The notes below the pieces were generated by a model that had not been told where the DNA came from, did not search any database, and saw nothing but the letters and a program-made list of their open reading frames with translations. Shown in pieces: positions 16,108 to 26,673 of a stretch of 64,000 nt of DNA. Each line of letters starts with the position of its first letter. Positions within the stretch are counted from its first letter, which is position 1. Made by a program: the position numbers and the translations under genes. This DNA comes from Bacteroidota bacterium (GTDB taxonomy: Bacteria > Bacteroidota > JABWAT01). The stretch lies in assembly GCA_013360915.1 (NCBI GenBank), contig JABWAT010000005.1:93759-157758 (forward strand), given 5' to 3'.

Positions 16108-17382
16108 TTAGAGAATCAGAGTGGATTCCCGTTTGGGTCCGATTGAGAAGAATTTCACTTTCACACCGGTTTCCTTTTCTATGAAATCAACATAGGATTT
16201 ACAGGTGTCCGGAATGGATGACCAGCTGGTTGCCTGGCAAATATCGGTTTTCCATCCTTTGAAATATTTCACAACGGGTTTGCAACGGGAAAGATCCTCA
16301 TGCCGAAGCGGGAATTCATGGATCAGCTGACCATCCAGTTCATAAGCCGTACAGACTCCGATTTCATCGAGATCATTGAGCACATCGATCTTGGTCAGGG
16401 CCATTTCATTGATTCCATTGATCATGAATGAATAACGCAGGGCAACCAAATCGAGCCATCCGCAACGGCGGGGCCGGCCGGTAGTGGCTCCGAACTCATG
16501 TCCGGTTTTCCTGATGTACTCTCCGGTTTCATTCAAAAGCTCACTGGGGAAAGCGCCATTTCCAACCCGGGTGGTATAGGCTTTCACAACGCCAATCACG
16601 CGTTGAATGGTGGTCGGATTCAGACCGAGCCCGGTGGCAGCACCCCCTGTGGTCGGATTTGAAGCCGTCACAAACGGGTAGGTGCCATGGTCAATATCAA
16701 GCAAGGCACCCTGTGCCCCTTCCACCAGAACCGTTGCGCCCGACCTGATCTCGCGATCGAGGAAGTAAGCCCCATTAACCACATACGGCTTCATTTTCTC
16801 AATGGCAGCAAATACCGGTTCATAATCGACATCCAGAATGGTGGGATCGGCTTTGAAACTGTGCTCGATCAGCACCTTTTTTTCCTGAATGGCCTTGGTC
16901 ACCTTTGCCCTGAGTCCGGGCATATCGGCCAGATCGGCAACCCGTATTCCGTTCCGCATGTATTTATCCACATAAGAAGGCCCGATTCCACGCCCGGTTG
17001 TACCGATCTTATCGGCACCCTTGCTGGTTTCCCGGATGGTATCCAACACTTTGTGGTAGGGGAAAATCAGGTGCGCTCCTCCCGAAATAAACAACCGTCC
17101 GGAAAGGTCAATGCCAAGCCGCGACACCATTTCAAGTTCTTCCTGCAACGCCAGCGGATCAATCACCACTCCATTTCCGATCAGACAGCGGGTTCCTTCA
17201 TGAAAAACCCCCGAAGGCAGCAGGTGAAGAACAAAGGTCTGAGTTCCGAAGGAAATGGTATGACCGGCATTGGCCCCGCCCTGATAGCGAGCCACAACCT
17301 GACAATCCTTCGAGAGCAGGTCCACAATTTTTCCTTTTCCTTCGTCGCCCCATTGGGCACCAACCACCACGACAACTGGCAT
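16108..17382 (-). CDS. purA: Adenylosuccinate synthetase
   Basis: The 424 residues match PurA from end to end. The GTP-binding N-terminus is VVVGAQWGDEGKGKIVDLL, followed by GGANAGHTI with the catalytic His, IGTTGRGIGPSYVDK, VLVEGAQGALLDIDHGTYPFVT and GATTGRPRRCGWLDL. It makes adenylosuccinate from IMP and Asp with GTP, the first committed step to AMP. Length is normal. It lies downstream of a strong intrinsic terminator (17402-17446), so it probably has its own promoter, which I could not locate with confidence. A histidine kinase gene follows after 17 bp. Confidence 0.97.
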   Translation of the reverse strand: MPVVVVVGAQWGDEGKGKIVDLLSKDCQVVARYQGGANAGHTISFGTQTFVLHLLPSGVFHEGTRCLIGNGVVIDPLALQEELEMVSRLGIDLSGRLFISGGAHLIFPYHKVLDTIRETSKGADKIGTTGRGIGPSYVDKYMRNGIRVADLADMPGLRAKVTKAIQEKKVLIEHSFKADPTILDVDYEPVFAAIEKMKPYVVNGAYFLDREIRSGATVLVEGAQGALLDIDHGTYPFVTASNPTTGGAATGLGLNPTTIQRVIGVVKAYTTRVGNGAFPSELLNETGEYIRKTGHEFGATTGRPRRCGWLDLVALRYSFMINGINEMALTKIDVLNDLDEIGVCTAYELDGQLIHEFPLRHEDLSRCKPVVKYFKGWKTDICQATSWSSIPDTCKSYVDFIEKETGVKVKFFSIGPKRESTLIL

Positions 17383-17401
17383 ATTGATTTTACTTTCTCT
17401 T

Positions 17402-17446
17402 TAAAATAAAAAACTCCGGTTCACCCTTCTGAAGGATGCCGGAGTT
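17402..17446 (-). terminator. Intrinsic terminator after the STAS gene
   Basis: Minus-strand stem AACTCCGG / CCGGAGTT, extended by CATCCTTC / GAAGGGTG inside, followed by TTTTTTATTTT. It ends the secD-secF-STAS transcript, just before purA. Confidence 0.85.
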
Positions 17447-17467
17447 AAACTGGATTTCAGACTGATT

Positions 17468-17809
17468 TCAGAAACTGTCAATGGCCTCTTCCACCGACTT
17501 GTGAGTCGTGAACACGGTAGACAGTTTGGTAATAACCAGAAGGCTTTGAATTCGTTCGGCCGGGTTTGCCAGTTTCAGCTGACCGCCGGCATTTCTCACG
17601 GTGGTGAGACCACCGATGAGCATTCCCAATCCGGAGGAATTCATAAAATTCACCCCACTCAGATCCAGAACCACCTTGACCTGGCCATTTCTAACCAGTT
17701 GATGGAGTCTGTCATTGAGTTCGGTGGCATCCGGTCCGCCAAGCACGTCCCCTTTCAGTTGCAGAACCGTGACCGGTCCGACTTCGGTTTCTCTGGCGAT
17801 CAGCGACAT
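17468..17809 (-). CDS. STAS-domain protein (anti-anti-sigma, SpoIIAA-like)
   Basis: A 113-residue single-domain protein. It has the STAS core VTVLQLKGDVLGG and VKVVLDLSGVNFMNSSGLGMLIGG, where the Ser of NSSG is the usual phosphorylation site of anti-anti-sigma factors. Such proteins bind partner-switching kinases (RsbW/SpoIIAB type); no kinase or PP2C phosphatase gene is nearby. ATG 17809 is chosen over 17857, which would overlap secF and lacks family support. It is the last gene of the secDF operon, 14 bp after secF, and is followed by a terminator. Confidence 0.88.
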   Translation of the reverse strand: MSLIARETEVGPVTVLQLKGDVLGGPDATELNDRLHQLVRNGQVKVVLDLSGVNFMNSSGLGMLIGGLTTVRNAGGQLKLANPAERIQSLLVITKLSTVFTTHKSVEEAIDSF

Positions 17810-17823
17810 GGTTGGTTCCCCCG

Positions 17824-18738
17824 TCAGGATTTGGCTTTTTCGATTCTGTTTACCCACTCCAGAACAATCGGAGAGGCCACAAAAATCGATGAATATGTTC
17901 CGATAATAATACCAAGAATCATGGCAAATGCAAATGGCCGGGTGGTCTCTCCACCAAAAATGTAGAGAATCACCATAACGATCATCGTGGTGAAAGAGGT
18001 CATGAAGGTCCGGCTAAGGGTGGAATTTACCGATTTGTTAATCACTTCCTCGAGTGTTTCACCCTTGAAAATTTTCCTGAATTCACGAACCCGGTCGAAC
18101 ACAATCACGGTATCATTGAGTGAGTAACCCACAATGGTCAGGAAGGCAGCAATGATGGTCTGATCAATTTCGAGATTCAATCCCGGGAACAAGCCATACA
18201 ACAGACTGAACAGGCCGAGTACAACCACCACATCGTGGAATGTTGCAAAGATGGCAGCCACAGCAAATTTGAATTCGAACCGGATGGAGATATAGGCCAG
18301 AATAAGAAGCAGGGACCCCAGAATGGCATAGACGGCCCCGGCTTTCATGTCCTCGGCGATTTTAGGACCGATGACGTCGTTCCGGTCAATGGTGGCCGGA
18401 TTATCAGGAAGTATTTCCTTCAGGCCACCCATTACTGCCTCTTCAAGGGCGGTGGTTTCCATTTCCACATCGGTACGAACCAGAATTTCGGTATCGGCAC
18501 CAAACCGTTTGATTTCGGCTTTCACGCCAGCAAAATCCATAGCACGGCGGACTTCAGAAACTTCAACAGCAGAGGTAAACCGTAGCTGAATCTCGGTTCC
18601 ACCCTTAAAATCGATGCCATATTGCAATCCCCTGATCAGGATGCTGAGCAGAGCTACCAGCAGAAGAACAGCGGTAACCACATAACCCACTTTTCTGGCA
18701 GCCACAAAGTCATAGTTGGTGTTTTGAAAAAAGCGCAT
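17824..18738 (-). CDS. secF: Protein translocase subunit SecF
   Basis: A 304-residue SecF with the N-terminal TM (about 16-35), the periplasmic P1-like region containing GIDFKGGTEIQLRF, and five more membrane helices. Family motifs include VVLGLFSLLYGLF, IVGYSLNDTVIVFDRVRE (the Asp/Arg region of proton coupling), and the C-terminal SRTFMTSFTTMIVMVILYIFG. SecF works with SecD and YajC to pull secreted proteins into the periplasm using the proton gradient. AGGAG lies 8 bp before the ATG. It follows secD after 27 bp. Confidence 0.96.
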   Translation of the reverse strand: MRFFQNTNYDFVAARKVGYVVTAVLLLVALLSILIRGLQYGIDFKGGTEIQLRFTSAVEVSEVRRAMDFAGVKAEIKRFGADTEILVRTDVEMETTALEEAVMGGLKEILPDNPATIDRNDVIGPKIAEDMKAGAVYAILGSLLLILAYISIRFEFKFAVAAIFATFHDVVVVLGLFSLLYGLFPGLNLEIDQTIIAAFLTIVGYSLNDTVIVFDRVREFRKIFKGETLEEVINKSVNSTLSRTFMTSFTTMIVMVILYIFGGETTRPFAFAMILGIIIGTYSSIFVASPIVLEWVNRIEKAKS

Positions 18739-18765
18739 GATAAAACTCCTGAGTCGTTCTAAACC

Positions 18766-20637
18766 TTACCCGATACGCAGTTTGGCATTCGGGCGGTGAA
18801 TTAAATAGTCGATGGCCAGACGTGACACAAACACAGCTGTAAACAGGGAGGTCACAATACCGATCATCAGGGTCAGAGCAAAACCTTTGATGGGACCAAT
18901 TCCGAAGGCATACAGAATTACACCGGTAAAGAAGGTGGTGAGATTTGAGTCAAAAATGGCCGTCCATGCGCGGGAGAACCCGGCTTCAACGGTGGCTTTA
19001 AGAGTTTTTCCTGAAATCAACTCTTCCCGAATCCGTTCGAAAATCAGAACGTTGGCATCCACGGCCATCCCGATTGTCAGAATCATACCGGCAATACCTG
19101 GCAGGGTCAGAGTCCCCTTAAAGGCAGCCAACACACCAAGGATGATCGTGAGGTTCAGAATCAGAGCCAGATTGGCAATCAAACCAGCTGTATTGTAATA
19201 AACGACCATGATGATTGCTACAATCAGAAAGGCCCACAAGGCAGAGATGAGACCCATTCTGATGGAATCGGCGCCCAATGAAGGTCCGACACTCCGCTCC
19301 TGAACAATTGCAATGGGAGCGGGAAGCGCACCGGCCTTCAGAACGTTTTCAAGGTCCTTTCCTTCTTCCATGTTTTCCAGGCCCTCGATCGAACTGTTTC
19401 CGCCGGTGATTTTGGTATTCACACGCGGAGCAGAGAAAACGGTGTTATCGAGAACAATGGCAATTTGCTTGCCAACATTGGCACCGGTCAGAATGGACCA
19501 TTCTCTTGCACCATCGGCATCCATCCGCATGGTTACTTCGGGCAGATTCGACATCGGGCTGATGGTGGCACGGGCTTCTTCAATAGACCCACCACCCATG
19601 GCAGCTTCCCGTTCAAGAGCATAGAGTGCATAAACTTTCACATCATTGCTGACTGCAATGGGTTTTGCTCCCCAGTGGAAAGAAATGTCACCGGGAATGA
19701 ACTCCTGCATATCCGGGCGGTTGAGGAACCGGTCGATGACTTCGCGGTCATATTCCATGGCAGCCCCGATGGCGCCATAACCAATATTTCCGACCTGCAT
19801 ACGGGCAAACAGAGGATTCTTTTTCTGATCAGCAGCATCGGCTCCGGTTTTATCTTCCCCGGCCTGAGCAGCCAATGAGGTGGTATCCACTTTGGTTTCC
19901 GGACCTTTCACCAGATCCACCGAAGCGGAATCGCTGACCACATATTCAGCGGCCAACCGGTCATTGATCGTTTTGAGTGCATTGAAAGCGCGTGTTTCAT
20001 CGGCCATCAGTTTGAATTCAAGCTTGGCCGTTGATTTCAGAAGGCGGCGAACCCGTTTCTCATCGGTCACTCCGGGTAATTCCACAATAATCCGGCGGGC
20101 CCCCTGAAGGGTGATGGAAGGTTCCGAAACCCCATACTGATCGACCCGGGCACGGATAATCTGAAGGGCACGCTGAACAGCCTCGGTTTGCTGGTCCGTC
20201 AGGTAGGTGCCGATTTCACTGTTGTTATCCTGAATGTTCCCATAATAGCGCGATAAACGCACATCGGCTTTATCTGCTTCTTCTACCAGAACAGATGCAG
20301 GGTCTTCTCCGGATTTGTCGGTGCGGGCCACTGTTACTTTCAACAGCGAGTCAATGGTGGCATCCTTGGTCTTGGCCAGATTCTCGATCAGTTCGATCAG
20401 ATCCACTTCCAGAACCACATACATTCCGCCCTGAAGATCCAGCCCCAGCTTCAGCCGGTTATCCTCAATCGACTCGATTTCCTTCCGGTTCTGCTCAACG
20501 TAAGCAAGGGAATCTTCGGTATTCAGTGATTTCAGCTTATTCTGCAGATCATAATTCTGCCAGGTCGGGAATAAAAAGTATAAAATCAGGCCGAGTACAA
20601 TTGCCACGCCGGCCAGTTTAAAAGTATTGTTACCCAT
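18766..20637 (-). CDS. secD: Protein translocase subunit SecD
   Basis: A 623-residue SecD: N-terminal TM (about 7-24), the family motif RLKLGLDLQGGMYVVLEVDL, the large periplasmic P1 region with IIRARVDQYGVSEPSI and IIVELPGV, then six membrane helices including GMAVDANVLIFERIREEL. It partners SecF in the next gene. GGAGG is about 10 bp upstream of the ATG. A good promoter lies at 20693-20724. The P1 domain has a variable stretch around residues 230-270, rich in Ala, Asp and Lys, that is probably flexible. Confidence 0.96.
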   Translation of the reverse strand: MGNNTFKLAGVAIVLGLILYFLFPTWQNYDLQNKLKSLNTEDSLAYVEQNRKEIESIEDNRLKLGLDLQGGMYVVLEVDLIELIENLAKTKDATIDSLLKVTVARTDKSGEDPASVLVEEADKADVRLSRYYGNIQDNNSEIGTYLTDQQTEAVQRALQIIRARVDQYGVSEPSITLQGARRIIVELPGVTDEKRVRRLLKSTAKLEFKLMADETRAFNALKTINDRLAAEYVVSDSASVDLVKGPETKVDTTSLAAQAGEDKTGADAADQKKNPLFARMQVGNIGYGAIGAAMEYDREVIDRFLNRPDMQEFIPGDISFHWGAKPIAVSNDVKVYALYALEREAAMGGGSIEEARATISPMSNLPEVTMRMDADGAREWSILTGANVGKQIAIVLDNTVFSAPRVNTKITGGNSSIEGLENMEEGKDLENVLKAGALPAPIAIVQERSVGPSLGADSIRMGLISALWAFLIVAIIMVVYYNTAGLIANLALILNLTIILGVLAAFKGTLTLPGIAGMILTIGMAVDANVLIFERIREELISGKTLKATVEAGFSRAWTAIFDSNLTTFFTGVILYAFGIGPIKGFALTLMIGIVTSLFTAVFVSRLAIDYLIHRPNAKLRIG

Positions 20638-20692
20638 CAGTCGCTAAACCTCCAGTCGCTCAGGACTTGCAGTTGATTTAAAAAAAGAACAT

Positions 20693-20724
20693 CAAAGATA
20701 TTTTTACAGGCTTTTAAAGTCAAT
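20693..20724 (-). promoter_or_regulatory. Promoter of the secD operon
   Basis: ATTG (20724-20721), 20 bp, TATCTTTG (20700-20693). The -7 box is a perfect TAnnTTTG match, and GGAGG follows before secD. Confidence 0.6.
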
Positions 20725-20781
20725 GAAACCGGCCGATATGCCAAGCTGAACCCTTCTGGTTAAAGACAAAAATGACGGAAA

Positions 20782-20811
20782 TTTGAAATTCCGGTTCCTG
20801 AAGTATCTTTA
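20782..20811 (+). promoter_or_regulatory. Promoter of hybrid kinase gene
   Basis: TTTG (20782-20785), 18 bp, TATCTTTA (20804-20811). The ATG at 20820 follows after only 8 bp, the same distance as at tsaD. Confidence 0.55.
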
Positions 20812-20819
20812 TAATAGTA

Positions 20820-23800
20820 ATGGAAGCTCAGACCTCTGACAATCGAACCGTTGTGAAGCACTTTACCCCAGGCAATCAGGATATACCACTGGTCTCTTCC
20901 TGCAATACTTGTGTCCCTTTCATCACCCCTGCACCCGTTTTAAAGGAATCCTTCCAACCATTTTCCATCTTCAGAATCCGGTTGTTCTTTTTATCCTTGC
21001 TGTTTTTCTGGGTGATTCTTTCCGGCTACACCGCTGCCGTGGCCGATGGCAACAGAGGGTATACCATCCGGGCCTACGGCCGCGGGAACACCGATATCCC
21101 TACCAATCTGACCAAGGCCATCACTCAGGACAAAGATGGGATGATCTGGGTTGGCAGTGATAATGGCCTCATTCTGTTCAACGGCAGCGAATTCAGGACC
21201 ATTACCGACGGGCTTCCCAGCTTCCTCATCAAACGGTTTTATCATTCCCCCTCTTTTGCCTATCCGTTAATCATCACCGACCGCGGAATTGTTGAAGTCC
21301 AATCCACCGATCCGGTTTCTGTCCGTACGATCATTTCAGGGCACAATCTGGTGACCGACTCGACCATGTTTTACGCCAAGAGTATCTATGAACAAAAGCC
21401 CGGTCACTATTTTCTTGGCGAACCCGGCTCGGTTCTGCGCATAGTTAACGGCCGCTTTACCCGGTATGATTTCGAGGAAAAATACCGCGCAGATGATTTC
21501 TTCAGATCTTTCCAGTTTACCACGCTGAATGACTCGACCCTGCTGGTCACCTCCCAGCGTGGCTATGTGTTCCGTTTTGATGAGCCCACCAATCGATTTG
21601 TTCTCATGCCCATCACCGGCTCATTCAATATCAACCGGATCGATGCGCTGATCACACTTCCCGATGGCCGGTTGCTGGCCGGGACCGATTCCGGTGTATA
21701 TGAACTCCGACCCGACGCCTCCCTGTCAACGGTTTCTCTCCATCTGGTCGCTGAAGTGACTGGTGTTTCTTCACTGGTACTGAAGGATGACATGCTTTTT
21801 ATCGGTACCTGGCGGAATGGATGCAGTATCATGCCAATCGACAAACCCGATGGCCTCAGGCGGCTCACCGATCTTCCGTTCCGTGTGATCACCGATATAT
21901 TCGCCGGCGCAGACGGAACCGTCTGGCTTTCCTCGGATGAAGGCTTTGCCTTTATCCGTGAACCCCTGTTTTCGTCCTTTGAACTCCCGGTTCCCACTCT
22001 GTTTATTCAGCAGATACAACCCCTGCCCGATGGTTCGGTGCTTGCCACCGAGGGAAATTACGTTTTCCATGTCACCCTCGATGGGGATGAACCCCGGTTC
22101 AGACAACTGTATGCCGCCCGGTCCAGCCTGATCATGTCGATTCATGGTACACCCGACCGGTTTTACCTGGGCTTCAAAGATGGTTTCATTGAGGTGGTTG
22201 AAAAGGGGAAACGGATCAGAACGTATCAGCTGCTCAGAGGGCGCGAATCGAACCGGATTGTTCAGTCCATGGACCGGTCACCCGGCGATACACTTTTCTT
22301 TCAATCGGTCGGTTTAGCTGGTTTTGGAATGATTCTTCCCGACGGGACACTGAGGGAAATCACTTCACCCGACCTGACCACTATCAGCTTTGCAGCCATC
22401 GCATTCGATCCGGTCCGTAAGAAGGTTTATCTGGGAGGCACCACTTTTGAAACCCTTCTTTATGAATATGATCTGCAGACAGGGGCCTTTCATTCACTGA
22501 ACCTATGGGACCACCCGATGTCGGCGGAAAACATGGGGGTCAATACCATTACCATCAGCCGCGAAGGAACTGTGCTGCTCGGAACATCGCGGGGCATCGC
22601 AGAATACGATGGTTCCTCCCTGCGTCTACGATCCGGTTTTGATGAAACTCTGAATGTGCGCTCCTTGTATGATGACCCGGCCGGCGGACTCTGGATCGGA
22701 CATGAACACGGTCTCATCTACCAGACTTCCGGTGAAAACATCCGGTTCGATACCAACGATGGCATGGGAAATATCACCGTTTCCTTCAGATCCATTGTTA
22801 AAACACCCGACAACCGATTGTGGGTGGGAACCGCTGCTGGTATCAGCTTTTTCAGAACTCCCGAAGCCATCCGGCTTTCAAGATCCAGAACCCCGCAGAT
22901 CCTGAACCTGAAAGTCAACGAAGACCGGATCACCACGATTCCTGATAATGGGCTGACCATCAACTCAGGCTCTGGCATCGAATTGTCTGTTTCGGCATTC
23001 ATGTTTCCCACCGAAACCGTCCGCTACCAGATGCTTGTGGCCGGTCGCGATTCCATCCAGCGCGACTGGAGAACCCAATCGACCTTCTTTATTCCCAACC
23101 TGACCCGGGGCACTTATCAGATTCATGTCTGGGCCCGTCAGAACGGATTTCTTTCCAGCGAACCGCTGATTCTGACCATCCGGGTGCTTCCGGCCTGGTA
23201 TCAGACCTGGTGGGCCATCAGTTTGCTGGTGGTGTTTCTTTTCTCGGCCTTCATATCGGTTTCCTACTGGCGACGCAATGTCCTTGAGAAACGACGGACC
23301 GAAACCGAACTGCGGAAAAGTGAACAACAGAACCGGGAGCTGATCGAAGCACTCCCCGATTTCTGGCTGAGGTTGTCTGGAAAACTCGAGGTGATTGATT
23401 TTCATCATGGTACCGCCCAGTTGCCATTTTTCACCATCGGTCAGCTCGAAAGACATCAGACCATCTGGCAACTGTTTCCGCCTTCTATTTCCCGGCCTTT
23501 GACCGATTGCATAAACCGGACCCGCGAAACCGGTGATTCCGGCACCGTTATTGTTTCGGTGGATGATCAGGATGGTCAACTCGATTTTGAAGCCCGGTGT
23601 CTGGCCCTTGGCAGCCGGGAAGTCATTCTCATCTTCCGTGATTTTTCAAAGGAAAAACAGATTGAGCGGGAGATCATTCATGCAAGAGAAACCGCTATCG
23701 AAGTCAGCCGCCTGAAAACCGAGTTTCTGGCCACCATGTCTCATGAGATCAGAACTCCAATGAACGCCGTCATCGGTATGACCAGCCTGCTGCAGAAAAC

Positions 23801-25139
23801 CGTTCTTTCTCAGGAACAGGAAGAATACATCAGAACCTTAAGAGAAAGCAGTGACTCGCTGTTACGGATCATCAATGAGATTCTGGATTTTTCAAAGATC
23901 GAGTCAGGAAAACTCGAGGTTGATATACGGCCTTTCCGCATATCAACCGCCACCGAGGCCGTTCTGAACATGTTTTATGCCCGGGCACTCGATAAGGGAC
24001 TTCACCTCCAGGTCATTTATCACCGGCAAACCCCGGCCGATGTCATCGGGGACGAATCGCGTTACCGACAGATTCTGAGCAACCTCATCGACAATGCCAT
24101 CAAATTCACGCCCTCCGGCGGAATCCTTGTCAACATCAAACCGGTTGAAAAAGAGGACCGGTCATATGTCGAGATTCATATCCGCGATACCGGCATTGGA
24201 ATTCCTCCGGACAGAATGGACCGTTTGTTCAATGCCTTCAGTCAGCTGGATGCCTCGGTGACCCGCAAATACGGTGGCAGCGGTCTTGGCCTGGCCATTT
24301 CGAAAAAACTGGCCGAGCTGATGGATGGAAATATCTCGGTGGACCGCCGGCAATCTCATGGAAGCCGGTTCAGAGTACTCATACCGACCACCGCCGTGGA
24401 AGGTACCCTCTCCGAAGACATCCGCCAGATGACCATCCGACCCGTTACCATCTGCCATCCCGACCGCGTGATCAGATGGATGCTCAGGGAATTCTTCAGA
24501 GAGCTGGAAATTCCGGTACAGAGTTACCGGAAACCCGATGAGGTCCCCCAGTCTTCAATGCTCGTGATCACCCATGCAGAACTGGCCCGACAATTTACCC
24601 ACCCCAAACAACAGGTTGTGGTTCTGGGTCCCTGCACCGATCAGGCGATGAATGGTAAGGCCTACTCTGGAATTGCCGGAATTGATTTTCTGAGATTTCT
24701 GTTCACCGTCATGGAAAAGGAGCAGAAACCGGTGAGCGAGCAACCAGTTCGGCTAGCGGATAAATATCCTATGAATATTCTGGTTGCAGAGGACAATCCG
24801 GTTAATCAATTATTGATGAAACGTTTACTGGGAAAACTGGGCTATGAAATCACCATGGCTGCTGATGGTCAGGAAGCCGTGAATTCGCTGCAAAACACCC
24901 AGACCGACATCATTTTCATGGATGTTCAGATGCCTGTCATGGACGGACTCGAAGCGACTTCCCTGATCCGGACCCAATCAGGTACCGGCAAACGACCCAT
25001 TATCATTGCTCTCACAGCCAACGCCCTTGAATCGGACCGGGAGGCATGCCTGAATGCTGGAATGGATGACTACCTGTCTAAACCGGTCACCATCACCGAT
25101 ATAGAACGGATAATCAGAAAATGGGCCGGGTCGGTCTGA
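20820..25139 (+). CDS. Hybrid sensor kinase: periplasmic propeller, Y_Y_Y, PAS-like, HisKA, HATPase, receiver
   Basis: A 1439-residue one-protein phosphorelay. After a hydrophobic signal region (about 52-75) come two-component-regulator propeller repeats (about 90-700, such as [17 protein letters not shown]), a Y_Y_Y domain (about 705-785), a TM helix (about 795-815), a PAS-like linker, the HisKA domain with His975 in [13 protein letters not shown], an intact HATPase ([33 protein letters not shown]) and a C-terminal receiver with Asp1368 in [11 protein letters not shown]. No DNA-binding domain follows, so it differs from Bacteroides HTCS regulators and must pass phosphate on. The ATG at 20820 has no ribosome binding site; the start is supported only by promoter position. 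Confidence 0.9.
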   Translation: MEAQTSDNRTVVKHFTPGNQDIPLVSSCNTCVPFITPAPVLKESFQPFSIFRIRLFFLSLLFFWVILSGYTAAVADGNRGYTIRAYGRGNTDIPTNLTKAITQDKDGMIWVGSDNGLILFNGSEFRTITDGLPSFLIKRFYHSPSFAYPLIITDRGIVEVQSTDPVSVRTIISGHNLVTDSTMFYAKSIYEQKPGHYFLGEPGSVLRIVNGRFTRYDFEEKYRADDFFRSFQFTTLNDSTLLVTSQRGYVFRFDEPTNRFVLMPITGSFNINRIDALITLPDGRLLAGTDSGVYELRPDASLSTVSLHLVAEVTGVSSLVLKDDMLFIGTWRNGCSIMPIDKPDGLRRLTDLPFRVITDIFAGADGTVWLSSDEGFAFIREPLFSSFELPVPTLFIQQIQPLPDGSVLATEGNYVFHVTLDGDEPRFRQLYAARSSLIMSIHGTPDRFYLGFKDGFIEVVEKGKRIRTYQLLRGRESNRIVQSMDRSPGDTLFFQSVGLAGFGMILPDGTLREITSPDLTTISFAAIAFDPVRKKVYLGGTTFETLLYEYDLQTGAFHSLNLWDHPMSAENMGVNTITISREGTVLLGTSRGIAEYDGSSLRLRSGFDETLNVRSLYDDPAGGLWIGHEHGLIYQTSGENIRFDTNDGMGNITVSFRSIVKTPDNRLWVGTAAGISFFRTPEAIRLSRSRTPQILNLKVNEDRITTIPDNGLTINSGSGIELSVSAFMFPTETVRYQMLVAGRDSIQRDWRTQSTFFIPNLTRGTYQIHVWARQNGFLSSEPLILTIRVLPAWYQTWWAISLLVVFLFSAFISVSYWRRNVLEKRRTETELRKSEQQNRELIEALPDFWLRLSGKLEVIDFHHGTAQLPFFTIGQLERHQTIWQLFPPSISRPLTDCINRTRETGDSGTVIVSVDDQDGQLDFEARCLALGSREVILIFRDFSKEKQIEREIIHARETAIEVSRLKTEFLATMSHEIRTPMNAVIGMTSLLQKTVLSQEQEEYIRTLRESSDSLLRIINEILDFSKIESGKLEVDIRPFRISTATEAVLNMFYARALDKGLHLQVIYHRQTPADVIGDESRYRQILSNLIDNAIKFTPSGGILVNIKPVEKEDRSYVEIHIRDTGIGIPPDRMDRLFNAFSQLDASVTRKYGGSGLGLAISKKLAELMDGNISVDRRQSHGSRFRVLIPTTAVEGTLSEDIRQMTIRPVTICHPDRVIRWMLREFFRELEIPVQSYRKPDEVPQSSMLVITHAELARQFTHPKQQVVVLGPCTDQAMNGKAYSGIAGIDFLRFLFTVMEKEQKPVSEQPVRLADKYPMNILVAEDNPVNQLLMKRLLGKLGYEITMAADGQEAVNSLQNTQTDIIFMDVQMPVMDGLEATSLIRTQSGTGKRPIIIALTANALESDREACLNAGMDDYLSKPVTITDIERIIRKWAGSV

Positions 25140-26398
25140 AATCTCACTGGTTCAGAGTGAGTCTCTGGCTGCTGAGCGGAGTCCTTCTTTTATCCTGCGA
25201 AAGAGATGAACTGGACCGTTCCGATCTGGACCTTCAGATTCAGATTGTTTCACCCGATCCTTCTCTGGTAGTCACCGCCGATACGCTCAGAGTCCGCCTC
25301 AAACTGATTCCGGATGACAGTCTCCGGTTTGATGAATTGACCATTGATGGAATCCGTCCGGTATTTAAAGATGGGGGATATGAATGCCTCCTCAATCTTT
25401 CCGGCAGAGGCAAACGGATTCCGGTACCCATTAAAATCCGGGTGGATGGGCAGGTTCGCTACACCGACTCCCTTCGATTGGTGAAATTCACTTGGCAATC
25501 GCCCGTTCTGGCGGGCCACCTGACTCAACCCAGGGCCAACCACGCCACCATTCTTCATTCCAATGACCGGCTGCTTACCAGTGGGGGCGTATCCGGCTAT
25601 TATGACCCTGCCCTGAAAAGCACCGAGTATTTTTCACTTCTCAGCGGCTCAAGTGATTCCTTGCCGTCCTGGAACCTTCTTCATGCCCGCGCGGGCCATG
25701 CCATGGTGTCGGTGGCCCGGGAATCCTTCATGGTTTTGGGAGGGATGACTTCCTTCCGGCCCGGTCAGGCGGGAAACAACCTTCTTCCCACCGAATTGGT
25801 TTATCAATTCCTTCATACGGTACTCGATACCAGCGATCTGACTGCAGATTTTGCCTGGTCTCAATCGGGCTCTGTGTTACTGACTCATGGTGGCTGGAAT
25901 TCCGATTATACCGGACGGTTTGTAATTGACTCCCATTCCATTACACGGACTTCCTGGAAAAGAACCGGCTACCAACTGGCACTTCATTCCCTGACACCCA
26001 TGACAGCCACCCCCGGTTTATGGTTTCTGGCCTCAGGTGATTTTTCGTGGAATTACCCGCTGATGTATTCCTTTTACCTCGGCGAGGATAACGGAGCACT
26101 GTACCCGTCCGACCTGTTTTTCCGGATTATCCGCCTGGACCATACCGCCACCGCGCTGCCGGGAAACTTTATTCTGATTGCAGGCGGACTTCAGAACCCC
26201 GGACCAGAGGAGCGCCTGGTGGAGGAAATTGAATTGAGTGACCTGAACCGGGGTCGTAGCTACCGGCTACCCGGCAAATTATTGACTGCACGGGCAGCCC
26301 ATACCGCCGTGGCAGCAGGATCGTTTGTATATTTTCTGGGAGGACTGGATGCCAACCGGCAAGTCCTTTCATCCATCGAAAAAATGGCACTGGAGTAA
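25121..26398 (+). CDS. Kelch-like beta-propeller lipoprotein
   Basis: A 425-residue protein with signal peptide and lipobox LLLSC (about residues 22-26). A beta-rich region (about 35-125) is followed by degenerate Kelch-type repeats (about 130-425), recognisable by GG-containing turns: LLTSGGVSGYYDP, FMVLGGMTSF, LLTHGGWNSDY, ILIAGGLQNPG, VYFLGGLDANRQV. This predicts a propeller used for binding. It overlaps the hybrid kinase gene by 19 bp, so the two are coupled and the lipoprotein may work with the sensor in the envelope. A GTG at 25157 is an alternative start. Confidence 0.82.
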   Translation: MGRVGLKSHWFRVSLWLLSGVLLLSCERDELDRSDLDLQIQIVSPDPSLVVTADTLRVRLKLIPDDSLRFDELTIDGIRPVFKDGGYECLLNLSGRGKRIPVPIKIRVDGQVRYTDSLRLVKFTWQSPVLAGHLTQPRANHATILHSNDRLLTSGGVSGYYDPALKSTEYFSLLSGSSDSLPSWNLLHARAGHAMVSVARESFMVLGGMTSFRPGQAGNNLLPTELVYQFLHTVLDTSDLTADFAWSQSGSVLLTHGGWNSDYTGRFVIDSHSITRTSWKRTGYQLALHSLTPMTATPGLWFLASGDFSWNYPLMYSFYLGEDNGALYPSDLFFRIIRLDHTATALPGNFILIAGGLQNPGPEERLVEEIELSDLNRGRSYRLPGKLLTARAAHTAVAAGSFVYFLGGLDANRQVLSSIEKMALE

Positions 26399-26400
26399 TC

Positions 26401-26661
26401 ATGGACCAACCACCGAAAGTCGACCCATCCGTTGAAAAGGAATTTTTACAGATCGTGAAGGAAAAGTATGGCGGGAATCTGGAACTGGCCGTCAACCGGG
26501 CTTTTCAGTTGTTTGTCATGATCGAAAAGCAGACCGATGGCATGAAAATCATGATGGATAAGATCTCAGCCATCCGAAGTCAGATCACCGACCTGAATTC
26601 GGAAGCTGCAAAGGCCCTGCAGGATATCAACGAGATTAAAAAACGGGCAAAAGAAACCTGA
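26401..26661 (+). CDS. Small coiled-coil protein of unknown function
   Basis: An 86-residue, highly charged, all-helical protein without signal peptide. The N-terminal half (VEKEFLQIVKEKYGGNLELAVNRAF) looks globular-helical, and the C-terminal half (about 45-86) has a heptad-like pattern ending in KKRAKET. I do not recognise a family. It starts 2 bp after the Kelch-like lipoprotein stop and closes this three-gene plus-strand set. The short distance and clean composition support it as a real gene. Confidence 0.65.
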   Translation: MDQPPKVDPSVEKEFLQIVKEKYGGNLELAVNRAFQLFVMIEKQTDGMKIMMDKISAIRSQITDLNSEAAKALQDINEIKKRAKET

Positions 26662-26673
26662 TGGCTGTCAGCT

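Noticed and set aside
16687..17409. 240-codon ORF antisense to purA
   Set aside because: Shadow of purA; amino-acid pattern is that of a reverse-frame translation.
22965..23579. 204-codon ORF antisense to the hybrid kinase
   Set aside because: Shadow ORF; the sense frame encodes a continuous Y_Y_Y, TM and PAS-like region.
25121..25139. Frameshift joining the hybrid kinase and Kelch-like lipoprotein into one gene
   Set aside because: The kinase ends at a normal receiver C-terminus and the lipoprotein has its own signal peptide and lipobox, so the 19-bp overlap is a normal gene junction.
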